A DNA stretch of 63,248 nucleotides from Streptosporangiales bacterium (GCA_009380095.1 WHSL01000004.1:1-63248); one strand, 5' to 3'. Shown: positions 39,068 to 52,002, counted from the first letter of the stretch. Numbers and translations: made by a program. The notes: generated by a model from the letters alone, not told the origin.

Positions 39068-41754
39068 TGGAGTCGGCTGAGATCGTCCGCCGCTTCCTCG
39101 CGTTCTTCGAGCGCAACGGGCACACGGTGGTGCCTTCGGCCAGCCTGATCGCCGAGGATCCCACGCTGCTGCTGATCAACGCGGGCATGGCCCCGTTCAA
39201 GCCGTACTTCCTCGGCCAGCGCACCCCGCCGTACCCGCGGGCGGCCAGCGCGCAGAAGTGCGTGCGCACGCCCGACATCGAGGAGGTCGGCAAGACCACC
39301 CGGCACGCCACGTTCTTCCAGATGCTCGGCAACTTCTCCTTCGGTGACTACTTCAAGGAGAGGGCGATCCCGCTGGCCTGGGAGCTGCTCACCACGCCGG
39401 AGAGCGCGGGCGGCTTCGGCTTCTCCCCGGAGAAGCTGTGGGCCACGGTCTACACCGAGGACGACGAGGCGTACGCGATCTGGCGCGACGTCGTCGGCCT
39501 TCCCGAGGAGCGGATCCAGCGCCGCGGCATGGCCGACAACTTCTGGTCCATGGGCGTCCCCGGGCCGTGCGGCCCCTGCTCGGAGATCTACTACGACCGC
39601 GGCCCGGAGTACGGCCGCGAGGGCGGGCCGATCGTCGACGAGGAGCGCTACCTCGAGGTCTGGAACCTCGTCTTCATGCAGTTCGAGCGCGGCGAGGGGT
39701 CCGGCAAGGAGGACTTCCCGATCCTCGGCGAGCTGCCGGCCAAGAACATCGACACCGGCATGGGCCTGGAGCGGATGGCCGCGATCCTGCAGGGCGTCGA
39801 CAACATCTACGAGGTCGACACGCTCTGGAAGATCCTCGACCGGGCCGCCGACCTGACGCACGTCAAGTACGGCCGCGAGACCCGTACGGACGTCTCGCTG
39901 CGGGTCGTCGCCGACCACATGCGCACCGCCACCATGCTGGTGGCCGACGGCGTGATGCCCGGCAACGAGGGCCGCGGCTACGTGCTGCGCCGCATCCTCC
40001 GCCGCTCCATCCGCAACCTGCGGCTGCTCGGCGCCGGCGAGCAGCGCTACCTGCACGAGCTGACCGCCACCGCGATCGGCGCGATGGGGGACCAGTACCC
40101 GGAGCTGATCAGGGACGCGGCCCGCATCCGCACCGTGATCGACGCCGAGGAGGAGTCGTTCGCGGGCACGCTGCGCACCGGCACCGCGCTGTTCGACGCG
40201 GCGGCCGAGGAGACCAAGCGGGCGAGCTCCGGCACGCTCTCCGGCGACCAGGCCTTCCAGCTGCACGACACGTACGGCTTCCCGATCGAGCTCACCCTGG
40301 AGATGGCGGCCGAGCAGGGCCTGACCGTCGACGAGGAGGGCTTCCGCCGGCTGATGGCCGAGCAGCGGCAGCGCGCCAAGGCCGACGCCCAGGCCAAGAA
40401 GACCGGCAACGCCGACATCACCGCCTACGCCGAGGTACTAGAGGCCGGCCTCGCAGGACATTCAGTAATCTCGCAGTTCATCGGGTACGAGCAGGTCACC
40501 GCGGAGGCGCGCGTCGCCGGGCTGCTGCTGGACGGCGTTCCGGCGCCGGCCGCGAGCGAGGGCCAGGTCGTGGAGCTGGTGCTGGACCGCACGCCGTTCT
40601 ACGCCGAGGGCGGCGGTCAGCTCGCCGATCACGGCCTGATCCGGCTGGACAACGGCGCCGAGGTCGAGGTGCTCGACGTGCAGGCGCCGCTGCCCGGGCT
40701 GATCGTGCACCGCGGCAAGGTGCGCACCGGCGAGGCCGTCGTCGGCGCCGCCGCGTTCTGCGAGATCGACATCGAGCGCCGCCGGGCCATCTCCCGCGCG
40801 CACTCCGCCACCCACCTCGTGCACGCCGGCTTCCGCCGGGCGCTCGGCGAGAGCGCCGCACAGGCCGGCTCGGAGAACTCGCCGGGCCGGTTCCGGTTCG
40901 ACTTCACCGCCTCCGGCGCCGTCCCGCCGTCCGTGCTCCGGGACGTGGAGGACGAGGTCAACGAGGTGCTGGTGAACGACCTCGATGTACGGGCCTTCCA
41001 CACCTCGATCGACGAGGCGCGCGCGATGGGCGCGCTCGCCATGTTCGGCGAGAAGTACGGCGACGAGGTCCGGGTCGTGGAGATCGGCGAGTACTCCCGG
41101 GAGCTGTGCGGAGGCACGCACGTCGCGCGCTCCGGCCAGCTCGGGCTGATCAAGGTGCTCGGCGAATCCTCCATCGGCGCCGGGGTGCGCCGGGTCGAGG
41201 CGCTCGTCGGCGCGGACGCGTTCCGCTACCTGGCGCGGGAGAGCGTGCTGGTCTCCCAGCTCGCCGACCAGCTCAAGGTGCGCCGGGAGGAGCTCCCCGA
41301 GCGCATCGACGGCCTCCTCACCCGGCTCCGTACGGCGGAGAAGGAGCTGGAGAAGGTCCGCTCCGGGCAGGTGCTCGCGGCCGCCGCCGGGCTCGCCGAG
41401 GGCGCCGAGGACGTGCAGGGCATCGCCCTCGTCCGGCAGCGCGTGCCCGACGGGGTCGGCGCCGACGACCTGCGCAAGCTCGCGCTCGACGTGCGCGGGC
41501 GCATCCCGGCCGCACGGCCCGCCGCGGTGGTGCTGACCGGCGTGCCCAAGGACCGGCCGGTGGTGGTCGTCGCGGTCAACGAGGCCGGGCGGCAGCGCGG
41601 GCTGCGCGCCGGTGCGCTCGTCGGCGTGGCCGCCCGTGCGCTGGGCGGCGGTGGTGGCGGCAAGGACGACGTCGCCCAGGGCGGCGGCTCGGACCCGGCG
41701 GCCATCCGCGCGGCGTTGGAGGCGGTCGCCCGGGCGGTCGCCGAGGGCGCGTGA
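39067..41754 (+). CDS. alaS: alanyl-tRNA synthetase
   Basis: Class II synthetase for tRNA-Ala with an editing domain. 895 aa: N-terminal catalytic core ([33 protein letters not shown]), the tRNA-recognition middle region, the editing site [16 protein letters not shown] with [10 protein letters not shown] as the second half, and a Gly/Ala-rich C-terminal DHHA1-like domain ([22 protein letters not shown]). ATG 39067 overlaps the preceding stop by one base. ruvX follows 19 nt after the stop. Confidence 0.97.
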   Translation: MESAEIVRRFLAFFERNGHTVVPSASLIAEDPTLLLINAGMAPFKPYFLGQRTPPYPRAASAQKCVRTPDIEEVGKTTRHATFFQMLGNFSFGDYFKERAIPLAWELLTTPESAGGFGFSPEKLWATVYTEDDEAYAIWRDVVGLPEERIQRRGMADNFWSMGVPGPCGPCSEIYYDRGPEYGREGGPIVDEERYLEVWNLVFMQFERGEGSGKEDFPILGELPAKNIDTGMGLERMAAILQGVDNIYEVDTLWKILDRAADLTHVKYGRETRTDVSLRVVADHMRTATMLVADGVMPGNEGRGYVLRRILRRSIRNLRLLGAGEQRYLHELTATAIGAMGDQYPELIRDAARIRTVIDAEEESFAGTLRTGTALFDAAAEETKRASSGTLSGDQAFQLHDTYGFPIELTLEMAAEQGLTVDEEGFRRLMAEQRQRAKADAQAKKTGNADITAYAEVLEAGLAGHSVISQFIGYEQVTAEARVAGLLLDGVPAPAASEGQVVELVLDRTPFYAEGGGQLADHGLIRLDNGAEVEVLDVQAPLPGLIVHRGKVRTGEAVVGAAAFCEIDIERRRAISRAHSATHLVHAGFRRALGESAAQAGSENSPGRFRFDFTASGAVPPSVLRDVEDEVNEVLVNDLDVRAFHTSIDEARAMGALAMFGEKYGDEVRVVEIGEYSRELCGGTHVARSGQLGLIKVLGESSIGAGVRRVEALVGADAFRYLARESVLVSQLADQLKVRREELPERIDGLLTRLRTAEKELEKVRSGQVLAAAAGLAEGAEDVQGIALVRQRVPDGVGADDLRKLALDVRGRIPAARPAAVVLTGVPKDRPVVVVAVNEAGRQRGLRAGALVGVAARALGGGGGGKDDVAQGGGSDPAAIRAALEAVARAVAEGA

Positions 41755-41773
41755 GAGCCGGAGAGCCGGGCCG

Positions 41774-42241
41774 TTGAGGCAGGGCGTCCGGATCGGCGTG
41801 GACGTCGGTTCCGTGCGGATCGGCGTCGCCCGTAGTGACCCACAGGGTCTGCTCGCCACTCCGGTGGAGACCGTCCCCCGCGGTAGGGGGGATCTCGCCC
41901 GGATCGTCGAGCTGGCCGCCGAGTACGAGGCGATGGAGGTGATCGTCGGGCTACCCGCCCATCTGTCCGGCGCCGAGGGGGCCGCCGCCAAGGCGGCGCG
42001 CACGTTCGCGGCGGCGCTGGCACGGAGATCGGGCCTGCCCGTACGGCTGTACGACGAGCGGCTCACCACGGTGACCGCGGAGCAGGCATTGCGTTCCGGG
42101 GGTTCTTACGGTAAAGGGCGGGGTAAAGCCCGCCGCAAGGTGGTCGACCAGGCCGCCGCGACCGTTCTGCTCCAAGGGGCGCTCGACGCGGAGCGGTTGA
42201 CGGGACGGCCTCCTGGCGCGGATGTCCGGGATGGTTCATGA
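41774..42241 (+). CDS. ruvX: Holliday junction resolvase-like RuvX (YqgF)
   Basis: 155-aa RNase H-fold protein implicated in 16S rRNA 5'-end maturation as well as resolvase-like activity. Motifs: GVDVGSVRIGVARSDP near the start, VIVGLPAHLSGAEG, YDERLTTVTAEQAL and DQAAATVLLQGALD. TTG 41774 is the best-placed start, though its ribosome site is weak. The stop overlaps the mltG ATG by 4 nt. Confidence 0.92.
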   Translation: MRQGVRIGVDVGSVRIGVARSDPQGLLATPVETVPRGRGDLARIVELAAEYEAMEVIVGLPAHLSGAEGAAAKAARTFAAALARRSGLPVRLYDERLTTVTAEQALRSGGSYGKGRGKARRKVVDQAAATVLLQGALDAERLTGRPPGADVRDGS

Positions 42242-43464
42242 GTGATTTCGGCTTTTGGGACGATGAGCCCCCACGCCGGTCGCGTCAGGCCCCGCCACGG
42301 GGCCGCGGCCGTCGCGGCCGGCAGGCTCCACGCGGTCACCGATCGGCCGGCTCCAGACAGCCCCCGCGCGGCCGCCGCCCACCCCCCCGAGGCCGACAGC
42401 GCAGCCGTCCGCGTCCGCGCCGCCGCAGGTCCGCGGCCCCCGCGTTCGCCATCGTCATCCTGGTGATCATCCTCGGCGGCGGTGGCTGGCTGGGGTTCAG
42501 CTACCTCAACGAGTACCTGAACCCGCCCGACTACAGCGGCCAGGGCACCGGCGAGGTCGAGGTCGTGATCGCCAAGGACGAGACCGCCACCGACGTCGCG
42601 GTCACCCTGGAGGAGGCGGGCGTCGTACAAAGCTCCCGGGCCTTCGTCAACGAGGTGAAGGCGCAGGACGCCTCCACGCGGCTCACGCCCGGCACGTACA
42701 AGCTCCGGAAACAGATGAGCGCCGCCGCCGCGCTGAAGCTGCTCTCCAGCCCCGCTTCCCGGGTCGAGACGCGGCTGACGATCAAGGAGGGGTGGCGGGC
42801 CACACAGATCTTCGCCGCGATCACCGATAAGACCGACATTTCACTCGATGAGCTGAAGGAGGCGGTCCGCGACCGCGAGTCGCTGGACCTCCCCTCGTAC
42901 GCGGGCAACCGGTACGAGGGCTTCCTGTACCCGGCGACGTACACCATCGAGCCCAAGACCACCGCCCGCCAGCTCCTCAAGGCCATGGTGGACAAGTACA
43001 AGGCCACGACCTCGGAGATGAACCTCGAGGCCCGCGCGCAGCGGGTCGGCCTCACCCCCCGCGAGGCCCTCGTCGTGGCGAGTATCGTGCAGGCCGAGGC
43101 CGGACGGCACTCCGACATGCCGAAGATCGCCAGAGTGATCTACAACCGGCTCAAGAACAACAACGACAAGCTCCAGATGGACAGCACGGTCTTCTACGCA
43201 CTCAACAAGTACGGCATCAGCGCCACCCACCAGGACCTCCAGGCGTCGTCGCGCTACAACACGTACATGTACCGTGGCCTGCCGCCCGGGGCGATCTCCA
43301 GCCCGGGTGAGGACGCGCTGGAGGCCGCGCTCGTGCCGGCCAGGGGCACCTGGTACTACTTCGTCACCACCGACCCCAAGCGCGGGATCACCGAGTTCAC
43401 CGACAACGAGGTGGAGTTCGAGCGGCTGGTGGCCAAGCTCCGGCGCAACCAGGGGGCCGGATGA
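42238..43464 (+). CDS. mltG: endolytic transglycosylase MltG (YceG-like)
   Basis: Membrane lytic transglycosylase that cuts nascent peptidoglycan strands. 408 aa: an unusual ~65-residue cytoplasmic tail very rich in Arg, Pro and Gly, one membrane segment ([21 protein letters not shown]), a LysM-like region and the YceG catalytic region ([20 protein letters not shown], whose Glu is the expected catalytic residue, then VIYNRLK and [11 protein letters not shown]). It lies in the alaS-ruvX-mltG-aroE run with 4-nt overlaps on both sides. Confidence 0.94.
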   Translation: MSDFGFWDDEPPRRSRQAPPRGRGRRGRQAPRGHRSAGSRQPPRGRRPPPRGRQRSRPRPRRRRSAAPAFAIVILVIILGGGGWLGFSYLNEYLNPPDYSGQGTGEVEVVIAKDETATDVAVTLEEAGVVQSSRAFVNEVKAQDASTRLTPGTYKLRKQMSAAAALKLLSSPASRVETRLTIKEGWRATQIFAAITDKTDISLDELKEAVRDRESLDLPSYAGNRYEGFLYPATYTIEPKTTARQLLKAMVDKYKATTSEMNLEARAQRVGLTPREALVVASIVQAEAGRHSDMPKIARVIYNRLKNNNDKLQMDSTVFYALNKYGISATHQDLQASSRYNTYMYRGLPPGAISSPGEDALEAALVPARGTWYYFVTTDPKRGITEFTDNEVEFERLVAKLRRNQGAG

Positions 43465-44279
43465 GGCGCGCCGCCGTCCTCGGCAGCCCGATCGCGCACT
43501 CGCTGTCGCCCGCGCTGCACCGGGCCGGCTACGCCGCGCTCGGCCTGTCCGACTGGCACTACGAGGCCGTGGAGTGCGACGAGGCCGGCCTGCCCGGCTT
43601 CCTCGACGGGCTGGACGCGTCCTGGGCCGGGCTCTCGCTCACCATGCCGCTGAAGCGCACCGTGCTGCCGCTGCTCGACGAGGTGTCACCGCTCGCGGCC
43701 ACCGTCGGCGGGGCCAACACCGTGCTGTTCGACGACGGCCGCAGGCTCGGCCACAACACCGACGTGTACGGCATCGTGGCCGCGCTCCGCGAGGCGGGCG
43801 TGGGCACGGTGTCGTCCGCGTTGATCCTCGGCGGCGGCGCGACGGCCGCCTCCGCGCTGGCCGCCGTACGCGACCTCGGCCCGGACACGGCGACCGTGGC
43901 GGTCCGCAACCTGGACCGGCTCGGCGGCGTACACGAGGCCGCGGAACGTCTGGGCATGACCATACGGCCCCGCCCCCTGACCGACCTTCCCACACTGGTG
44001 GAGGCGGAGCTGGTGATCAGCACGCTGCCCGCCGGCGCCGCGGACGGCCTGGCCCCCGAGCTGCAGGCTCGCGCCCCCGGCGCGGCTCACGGTGTGCTGT
44101 TCGACGTCGTGTACACGCCGTGGCCGACGAAGCTCGCGCTGACCGCGCGTTCCGCCGGCCGTACCGTCGTCGGCGGCCTCCCGATGCTGCTGCACCAGGC
44201 CGCCCGCCAACTCGAACTCATGACCGGCCACTCGCCCGCTCCGGTCGAGGCGATGCGCGCCGCCCTGCCCCCGCCCTGA
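43461..44279 (+). CDS. aroE: shikimate dehydrogenase
   Basis: NADPH-dependent reduction of 3-dehydroshikimate in aromatic amino acid synthesis. 272 aa: substrate-site [12 protein letters not shown], catalytic Lys in LTMPLKRTV and Asp in GHNTDVYG, nucleotide-binding [15 protein letters not shown], and C-terminal [22 protein letters not shown] 43461 overlaps mltG by 4 nt. It is the last gene of the alaS-aroE run. Its chorismate-pathway partners are not in this window. Confidence 0.94.
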   Translation: MRRAAVLGSPIAHSLSPALHRAGYAALGLSDWHYEAVECDEAGLPGFLDGLDASWAGLSLTMPLKRTVLPLLDEVSPLAATVGGANTVLFDDGRRLGHNTDVYGIVAALREAGVGTVSSALILGGGATAASALAAVRDLGPDTATVAVRNLDRLGGVHEAAERLGMTIRPRPLTDLPTLVEAELVISTLPAGAADGLAPELQARAPGAAHGVLFDVVYTPWPTKLALTARSAGRTVVGGLPMLLHQAARQLELMTGHSPAPVEAMRAALPPP

Positions 44280-44650
44280 CGCCCTGCCCCCGGGCGGACT
44301 CGGCCGGTGTGCGGAATACCACCTTGGTCGCGAGTGCTGTTAGTCTTAGAAGTCGACCGGTCCGGTACGCCTCGTATCGGACGCGCAAGCGGAGGTCCGC
44401 CTCCCACCTGATCGACCTCGGGTCGATGGGTTCCCGGTCGGACGGCACGGAGAGCAGGCCCGGCGTCATCGCCGCGGCGGCGCACCTGCCGTCCTTGGAG
44501 TCACCGCTCCGCCCGCCCGGCGGTGCCGGCACTCCGACCGGTGGCGGCCCCGCAAGCGTAGCTGCGGGGCTTTTCCGCGTTGTCCTCCCGGACGGCGCCG
44601 AGAGGCCCGTACGGCCGGTCGACGAACCATCGCAGTCTCTGGGAGGTCAC
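44280..44650 (+). promoter_or_regulatory. infC 5' leader region
   Basis: 371 nt without a supported gene, although the infC frame stays open through it. It contains a possible promoter (TTGGTC 44324-44329 with TTAGAA-like sequence ~16 bp downstream), a 7-bp hairpin ATCGACC-TCG-GGTCGAT (44411-44427) and an intrinsic terminator at 44547-44574. The arrangement suggests control of infC-rpmI-rplT by transcription attenuation. Confidence 0.55.
44547..44574 (+). terminator. intrinsic terminator/attenuator in the infC leader
   Basis: GCCCCGCA and TGCGGGGC pair over 8 bp around an 8-nt loop and are followed at once by TTTT. It is one of the few hairpins in this window with a U tract. It lies ~77 nt upstream of the infC start, so it is placed to cut off transcription before infC. 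Confidence 0.75.
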
Positions 44651-45223
44651 ATCAGCTCCGAGCCTCGCATCAACGAGCGCATCCGCGTGCCGGAAGTCCG
44701 ACTCGTCGGTCCCAACGGCGAGCAGGTCGGTATCGTGTCCATTGGCGATGCGCTCCGGTTGGCCCAAGAGGCCGACCTCGACCTCGTAGAGGTCGCTCCC
44801 ACCGCTCGGCCGCCGGTCACCAGGCTGATGGACTACGGCAAGTTCAAGTACGAGTCGGCCGTCAAGGCGCGTGAGGCCCGCAAGAACCAGGCGCAGACGA
44901 TCATCAAAGAGATCAAGCTGCGCCCGAAGATCGATCCGCATGACTACGAGACCAAGAAGGGCCACGTCGTCCGGTTCCTCAAGGCCGGTGACAAGGTCAA
45001 GGTCACGATCATGTTCCGCGGGCGCGAGCAGTCGCGCCCCGAGCTCGGCCGGCGGCTGCTGGCCCGGCTCGCGCAGGACGTCGAGGAGCTCGGCTGGGTC
45101 GAGTCCCAGCCGAAACAGGACGGCCGTAACATGATCATGGTGATCGGCCCGCATAAGAAGAAGACCGCGGCGAAGGCCGAACGGGACGCGGCGCAGCCGC
45201 GTCCGGGTGGCGCGGGGGAGTGA
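44651..45223 (+). CDS. infC: translation initiation factor IF-3 (ATC start)
   Basis: Binds the 30S subunit, blocks premature 50S joining and checks the start codon. 190 aa: [20 protein letters not shown] at the start, [20 protein letters not shown] in the linker, and [17 protein letters not shown] plus [17 protein letters not shown] in the C-domain. No ATG, GTG or TTG gives the family N-terminus. ATC 44651 does, with GGGAGG 4 nt upstream. Non-standard infC starts are known (AUU in E. coli) and allow IF-3 to limit its own synthesis. It is followed by rpmI and rplT. Confidence 0.93.
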   Translation: MSSEPRINERIRVPEVRLVGPNGEQVGIVSIGDALRLAQEADLDLVEVAPTARPPVTRLMDYGKFKYESAVKAREARKNQAQTIIKEIKLRPKIDPHDYETKKGHVVRFLKAGDKVKVTIMFRGREQSRPELGRRLLARLAQDVEELGWVESQPKQDGRNMIMVIGPHKKKTAAKAERDAAQPRPGGAGE

Positions 45224-45292
45224 CCTCCGCTCAGGGGTGAGCGGGCCGTTCCGCGGTCCGTACCCGCCCCGGCACGCAAGCCGTAGCCGAGA

Positions 45293-45400
45293 GCGCGATC
45301 CCGCCTGCAGCGGGCCGAGGCCCCGAGCGGGATCGCGCCGTGCGGTGCGGCTGCGTCATGAAATGACGAGGTAACACCGGGCCTCTCGCGTGGCCCGGTG
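45293..45400 (+). promoter_or_regulatory. two strong hairpins upstream of rpmI, candidate ribosomal-protein leader
   Basis: The 205-nt infC-rpmI gap holds a perfect 12-bp inverted repeat (GCGCGATCCCGC at 45293-45304, GCGGGATCGCGC at 45327-45338) with a nested GGGCC/GGCCC stem. A perfect 9-bp hairpin follows (CACCGGGCC at 45375-45383, GGCCCGGTG at 45392-45400). Neither has a U tract. In other phyla L20 represses this operon through an mRNA structure; a similar role here is inference. Confidence 0.5.
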
Positions 45401-45428
45401 CGAAATACCGTAGGGAGACGACGGCGCC

Positions 45429-45623
45429 ATGCCGAAGATGAAGAGCCACAGCGGGGCCTCCAAGCGGTTCCGCCTGACCGGTACCGGCAAGGTGATGCGC
45501 CGCCGCGCCAACCGCAACCACCTGCTCGAGCACAAGTCGACCAAGCGCACCCGCCGCCTCGACGGCTACGTGCAGCTCGCCGACGGCGACACCAAGAAGA
45601 TCAAGAAGCTGCTCGGCAAGTAA
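45429..45623 (+). CDS. rpmI: 50S ribosomal protein L35
   Basis: 64-aa basic ribosomal protein. The family start [20 protein letters not shown] and the [15 protein letters not shown] segment are clear. ATG 45429. It sits between infC and rplT in the conserved order and is preceded by two strong hairpins. Confidence 0.97.
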   Translation: MPKMKSHSGASKRFRLTGTGKVMRRRANRNHLLEHKSTKRTRRLDGYVQLADGDTKKIKKLLGK

Positions 45624-45704
45624 GCGGCCTGTCCGTCCCCCGCGCTCACCCCCGATCCCCGGGCGGCGCGACGTGGGGCGGCGTCAACCACGAAGGAGTC
45701 TCAC

Positions 45705-46082
45705 GTGGCACGCGTGAAGAGGGCCGTCAACGCCCAGAAGAAGCGCAGGGTCGTCCTCGAGCAGGCGAGCGGGTACCGGGGCCAGCGGTCGCGTCTGTAC
45801 CGCAAGGCCAAGGAGCAGATGCTCCACTCGATGACCTACTCGTACCGGGACCGCAAGGACCGCAAGGGCGCCTTCCGGCGGCTGTGGATCCAGCGCATCA
45901 ACGCCGCGGCCCGGGCCAACGGCATGACCTACAACCGCTTCATCCAGGGCCTCAAGGAGGCCGGGGTCGAGGTGGACCGGCGCATGCTCGCCGAGCTCGC
46001 CGTCAACGACGCGCCGGCCTTCGCCGCGCTCGTCGAGGTGGCGAAGCAGAACGTTCCGCAGACCGGCCAGGCCGCGGCCTGA
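45705..46082 (+). CDS. rplT: 50S ribosomal protein L20
   Basis: 125-aa protein needed early in 50S assembly. It shows [56 protein letters not shown] and [23 protein letters not shown] 45705 has AAGGAG upstream. It may also be the autorepressor acting on the operon leader. Confidence 0.97.
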   Translation: MARVKRAVNAQKKRRVVLEQASGYRGQRSRLYRKAKEQMLHSMTYSYRDRKDRKGAFRRLWIQRINAAARANGMTYNRFIQGLKEAGVEVDRRMLAELAVNDAPAFAALVEVAKQNVPQTGQAAA

Positions 46083-46095
46083 GCCGGGCGCGCAG

Positions 46096-46902
46096 ATGGT
46101 GGCGGGCCACGAGCTCACCAGTACCCGCTCCCCGCGGGTCAAGGGGGCTCGTCGGCTCGCCAAGCGCGCCTTCCGGCAGCGCGCCCGCCGCTTCCTCGCG
46201 GAGGGGCCGCAGGCCGTCGGGGAGGCGCTGACCGTCCCCGGCACGCTCGTCGAGCTGTACGCGACCGCCGAGGCGGAGGCCCGGCAGTCCGCGATCATCG
46301 ACGCGGCGGAGCGGGGCGGCATCCCGGTGCACCGGGTCAGCGGCGAGGTCATGACGGAGCTCGCGCAGACCGTCACCCCGCAGGGCCTGCTCGGGGTGTG
46401 CCGGTTCGTCGACGTGGAGCTGGCCGAGGTGCCGCCCGCGCGGCTGGTCACGGTGCTCGCGCACGTACGCGACCCCGGCAACGCGGGGACCGTACTGCGC
46501 ACCTCCGACGCGGCCGGCTGTGACGCCGTGGTGTTCACCGACGCCTCCGTGGACCCGTACAACGGCAAGTGCGTCCGCGCCTCCGCCGGCAGCCTGTTCC
46601 ACCTCCCGGTCGTGGTCGGCCCGCCCATCGAGGGCGTCGTCGCCGAGCTGCGCGGCCGTGGCCTGCGCGTCCTCGCGGCCGACGGCGGCGGCACCGCCAC
46701 CCTCGACGACGCGCTGGACGCGGGGACGCTGACCGCGCCCACCGCATGGATCTTCGGCAACGAGGCCTGGGGCCTCCCCGAGGCGGTCCTCGAGCTCGCC
46801 GACGAGGTCGTCCGCGTCCCCATCCACGGCCGCGCCGAGAGCCTCAACCTGGCCACCGCCGCCGCGGTCTGCCTGTACGCCTCCGCCCGCTCCCACCGCT
46901 AA
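46096..46902 (+). CDS. TrmH/SpoU-family 2'-O-ribose RNA methyltransferase
   Basis: 268-aa SPOUT-class enzyme, SAM-dependent, acting on rRNA or tRNA. An N-terminal substrate-binding domain (RRFLAEGPQAVGEAL) precedes the catalytic knot: HVRDPGNAGTVLRTSDAAG, WIFGNEAWGLP and VPIHGRAESLNLATAAAV. The target nucleotide cannot be told from sequence. It follows rplT by 13 nt, as in Streptomyces and mycobacteria (tsnR-like gene next to rplT). Confidence 0.92.
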   Translation: MVAGHELTSTRSPRVKGARRLAKRAFRQRARRFLAEGPQAVGEALTVPGTLVELYATAEAEARQSAIIDAAERGGIPVHRVSGEVMTELAQTVTPQGLLGVCRFVDVELAEVPPARLVTVLAHVRDPGNAGTVLRTSDAAGCDAVVFTDASVDPYNGKCVRASAGSLFHLPVVVGPPIEGVVAELRGRGLRVLAADGGGTATLDDALDAGTLTAPTAWIFGNEAWGLPEAVLELADEVVRVPIHGRAESLNLATAAAVCLYASARSHR

Positions 46903-46924
46903 CCCCAATTTGTTGATCTTGGGG
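46903..46924. terminator. hairpin after the RNA methyltransferase gene
   Basis: CCCCAA (46903-46908) and TTGGGG (46919-46924) pair across a 10-nt loop, directly after the stop codon. Confidence 0.4.
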
Positions 46925-46979
46925 AACCGCAGCCGCTTGACCGCGTCGGAATGGTCGTGTCAAGACCTCCGCAAGGCAC

Positions 46980-46997
46980 GTGTCACCCAAGTGTCAC
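46980..46997 (+). promoter_or_regulatory. 11-nt-period direct repeat, possible response-regulator box
   Basis: GTGTCAC-CCAA-GTGTCAC gives two identical 7-mers one helical turn apart, ~160 nt upstream of the histidine kinase start. The layout is like PhoP/OmpR-family boxes (for example the Streptomyces PHO box, GTTCACC repeated every 11 nt). The regulator is unknown. Confidence 0.4.
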
Positions 46998-47156
46998 GTT
47001 CTTAAGCTTTGATCGGATGTCTATCCGTCTTTGAGGCGGAATGGCCGGAAAAGCAAGGCTGCCCACGGGGTGGCGGTTGCCGTTACCCTTGCGGCCATTG
47101 AACGGCGGACCGCGCGACCCCGGCGCGGCACGAGCACGGTGGGAGGCGAGGCGGTC

Positions 47157-49473
<2,317 letters not shown>

Positions 49474-49474
<1 letters not shown>

Positions 49475-51954
49475 TGCGGGCGCCGCTTTCCTGGCTGCGG
49501 GAGTACGTCGAGCTCCCCGCCGAGGTCACCGGGCGTGAGCTCGCGGAGAGGCTGATCCAGGCCGGCCTCGAGGTGGAGACCGTCGACCAGGCGGGCGCCG
49601 ACCTCACCGGGCCGCTCGTGGTCGGCGAGGTGCTGGCCATCGAGGAACTCACCGGCTTCAAGAAGCCCATCCGGTACTGCCAGGTGAACGTCGGGCAGGC
49701 CAACGGGACCGGTGAGCCGCAGAACATCGTCTGCGGCGCCACCAACTTCGCGGTGGGTGACCACGTCGCGGTGATCCTGCCCGGCGGGGTGCTGCCGGGC
49801 GGGTTCGAGATCGGCGCGCGGAAGACGTACGGGCACGTGTCCGAGGGCATGATCTGCTCGGTCAGCGAGCTGGGCATCGGCGAGGACCACAGTGGCATCC
49901 TGGTGCTGCCGCGGGACACGCCGGTCGGCGCCGACGCGACCGAGCTGTTCGGGCTGCGCGACGACGTGCTGGACATCGCGATCTCCCCGGACCGCGGCTA
50001 CACGCTGTCCATCCGGGGTATCGCGCGGGAGGCCGCGACCGCGTGCGGGGTGCCGTTCCGCGACCCGGCGGACGTCGAGCTCCCCTCGGCGTCCGGCGAG
50101 TCGTACCCGGCGAGCATCGCCGACGCGACCGCCTGCGACCGCTTCGTGCTGCGCGAGGTGCGCGGCTTCGACACGGCCGCGCAGACCCCGGTGTGGATGC
50201 GGGTACGGCTGCACCGCGCGGGCATGCGCCCGGTGTCGCTGGCCGTGGACGTCACCAACTACCTGATGCTGGAGCTCGGGCAGCCGCTGCACGCCTTCGA
50301 CAGGTCCAAGCTGAACGGGCCGATCGTGGTGCGCCGCGGCGAGCCGGGGGAGACCCTGGAGACCCTCGACCACGTGCGGCGCGAGCTGCACCCCGAGGAC
50401 ATCTTGATCACGGACTCCTCCGGCCCGATCTCCATGGCGGGCACCATGGGCGGGCTGGCCACCGAGATCGACGAGAAGTCGGCCGACATGGTGATCGAGG
50501 CGGCGCACTTCGACGCGATCGGCACCGCGCGGATGGGGCGGCGGCACCGGCTGCACTCCGAGGCCGCGTACCGGTTCGAGCGCGAGGTGGACCGGGAGCT
50601 GCCGCTGTACGCGTCGTACCGGGCCGTGCGGATGCTCGCGGAGCTCGGCGGGGCCGAGGTGCTGCCCGGGGTTACGCACGCCCAGGAGCCGGTGACGCCG
50701 GTGACCGTGACCATGGCGGCCGATCACCCGGACCGGGTCGCCGGGATCACGTACGGCCGCGCGACCGTGGTGCGCCGGCTCGAGCAGGTCGGCTGCACCG
50801 TGACCGGCGACGACACACTGACCGCGACGCCGCCCTCGTGGCGGCCCGACCTCACGGACCCCAACGACCTGGCCGAGGAGGTCATCCGGCTCGAGGGGTA
50901 CGACAAGATCCCGTCCCGTGCGCCGCGCGCCGGTGCCGGGCTCGGGCTCACCCCGATGCAGCGGCTGCGCCGCCGGGTCGGCCGCGCCATGGCCGGCACC
51001 GGATATGTGGAGGTGCTCACGTTCCCGTTCACGTCCGAGAGGGACGCCGACGACCTGCAGCTCGAGCCGCACGAGTCGCGGCGCCGGGCGCTGCGGCTGG
51101 CCAACCCCATGTCGGAGGACGAGCCGCTGCTGCGCACCACCCTGCTGCCGGGGATGTTCAAGGCCGCGGCGCGCAACGTGGGGCGCGGTTTCGGCGACGT
51201 GGCGCTGTTCGAGATGGGGCCGGTGTTCCGGCCGCGTACGGACGCTCCGGACCACGCGCCTCGGCTGCGGGTCGACCGTGGTCCCACGCCGGAGGAGATC
51301 GCCTCGGTGGACGCGGCGCTGCCGGAGCAGCCCATGCGGGTCGCGGCGGTGCTGACCGGCGAGCGCGAGCCGTCCGGCTGGTGGGGCAAGGGCCGCGTCG
51401 CCGACTGGGGCGACGCGATCGAGGCGGCCCGTACGGTGGCCCGCGAGGCCGGGGTGGAGCTGACCGCGCGGGCCGACCGGCACGCGCCGTGGCACCCGGG
51501 CCGGTGCGCCGCGCTCTTCGCCGGGGAGACGCTCGTCGGCCACGCCGGTGAGCTGCACCCGCGCGTCACGAGGGCGTACGGGCTGCCCGACCGCGCCTGC
51601 GCCATGGAGGTCGACCTGGACCGCATCGCGGGCGAGATGCCGGACGGTGTGACCGGGCCGGAGATCTCCACCTACCCGGTCGCCACCCAGGACGTGGCCC
51701 TCACCGTGGACGCCGCGACCGCGGCGGCGGATGTGGAGTCCGCGCTCCGGGACGGAGCGGGCGAGCTGCTGGAGTCGATCCGGCTGTTCGACGTCTACAC
51801 CGGCGAGCAGGCCGGCGAGGGCCGCAAGTCGCTGGCGTACACGCTGCGCTTCCGTGCCCCGGACCGCACGCTGACCGCCGAGGAGACCACCCGGATGCGT
51901 GAGGCCGCCGTCGCGGCGGCCGCCGACCGCACCGGGGCCGAGCGCCGTACCTGA
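49474..51954 (+). CDS. pheT: phenylalanyl-tRNA synthetase beta subunit
   Basis: Beta subunit carrying editing and tRNA-binding domains. 826 aa: N-terminal tRNA-binding OB domain ([22 protein letters not shown]), B3/B4 editing domain ([23 protein letters not shown]), B5 ([17 protein letters not shown]), a catalytic-like fold ([17 protein letters not shown]) and a C-terminal ferredoxin-like anticodon-binding domain ([13 protein letters not shown]). ATG 49474 overlaps the pheS TGA by one base. A hairpin 18 nt after the stop ends the operon. Confidence 0.96.
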
Positions 51955-51971
51955 CCCTTCGGTGATCACGA

Positions 51972-52002
51972 GGCCCCGGAGCCCCATGCGGGTTCCGGGG
52001 CC
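51972..52002. terminator. hairpin terminator after pheT
   Basis: GGCCCCGGA and TCCGGGGCC pair perfectly over 9 bp around a 13-nt loop, 18 nt after the pheT stop. Confidence 0.7.

Noticed and set aside
43274-44650. Upstream extension of the infC frame, open for ~460 codons
   Set aside because: Overlaps mltG and aroE in another frame and crosses the leader terminator; IF-3 homology begins at 44651.
47031-47156. N-terminal extension of the histidine kinase
   Set aside because: Arg/Lys-rich, no ribosome site, not part of a PAS domain; GTG 47157 has a suitable upstream GAGG.
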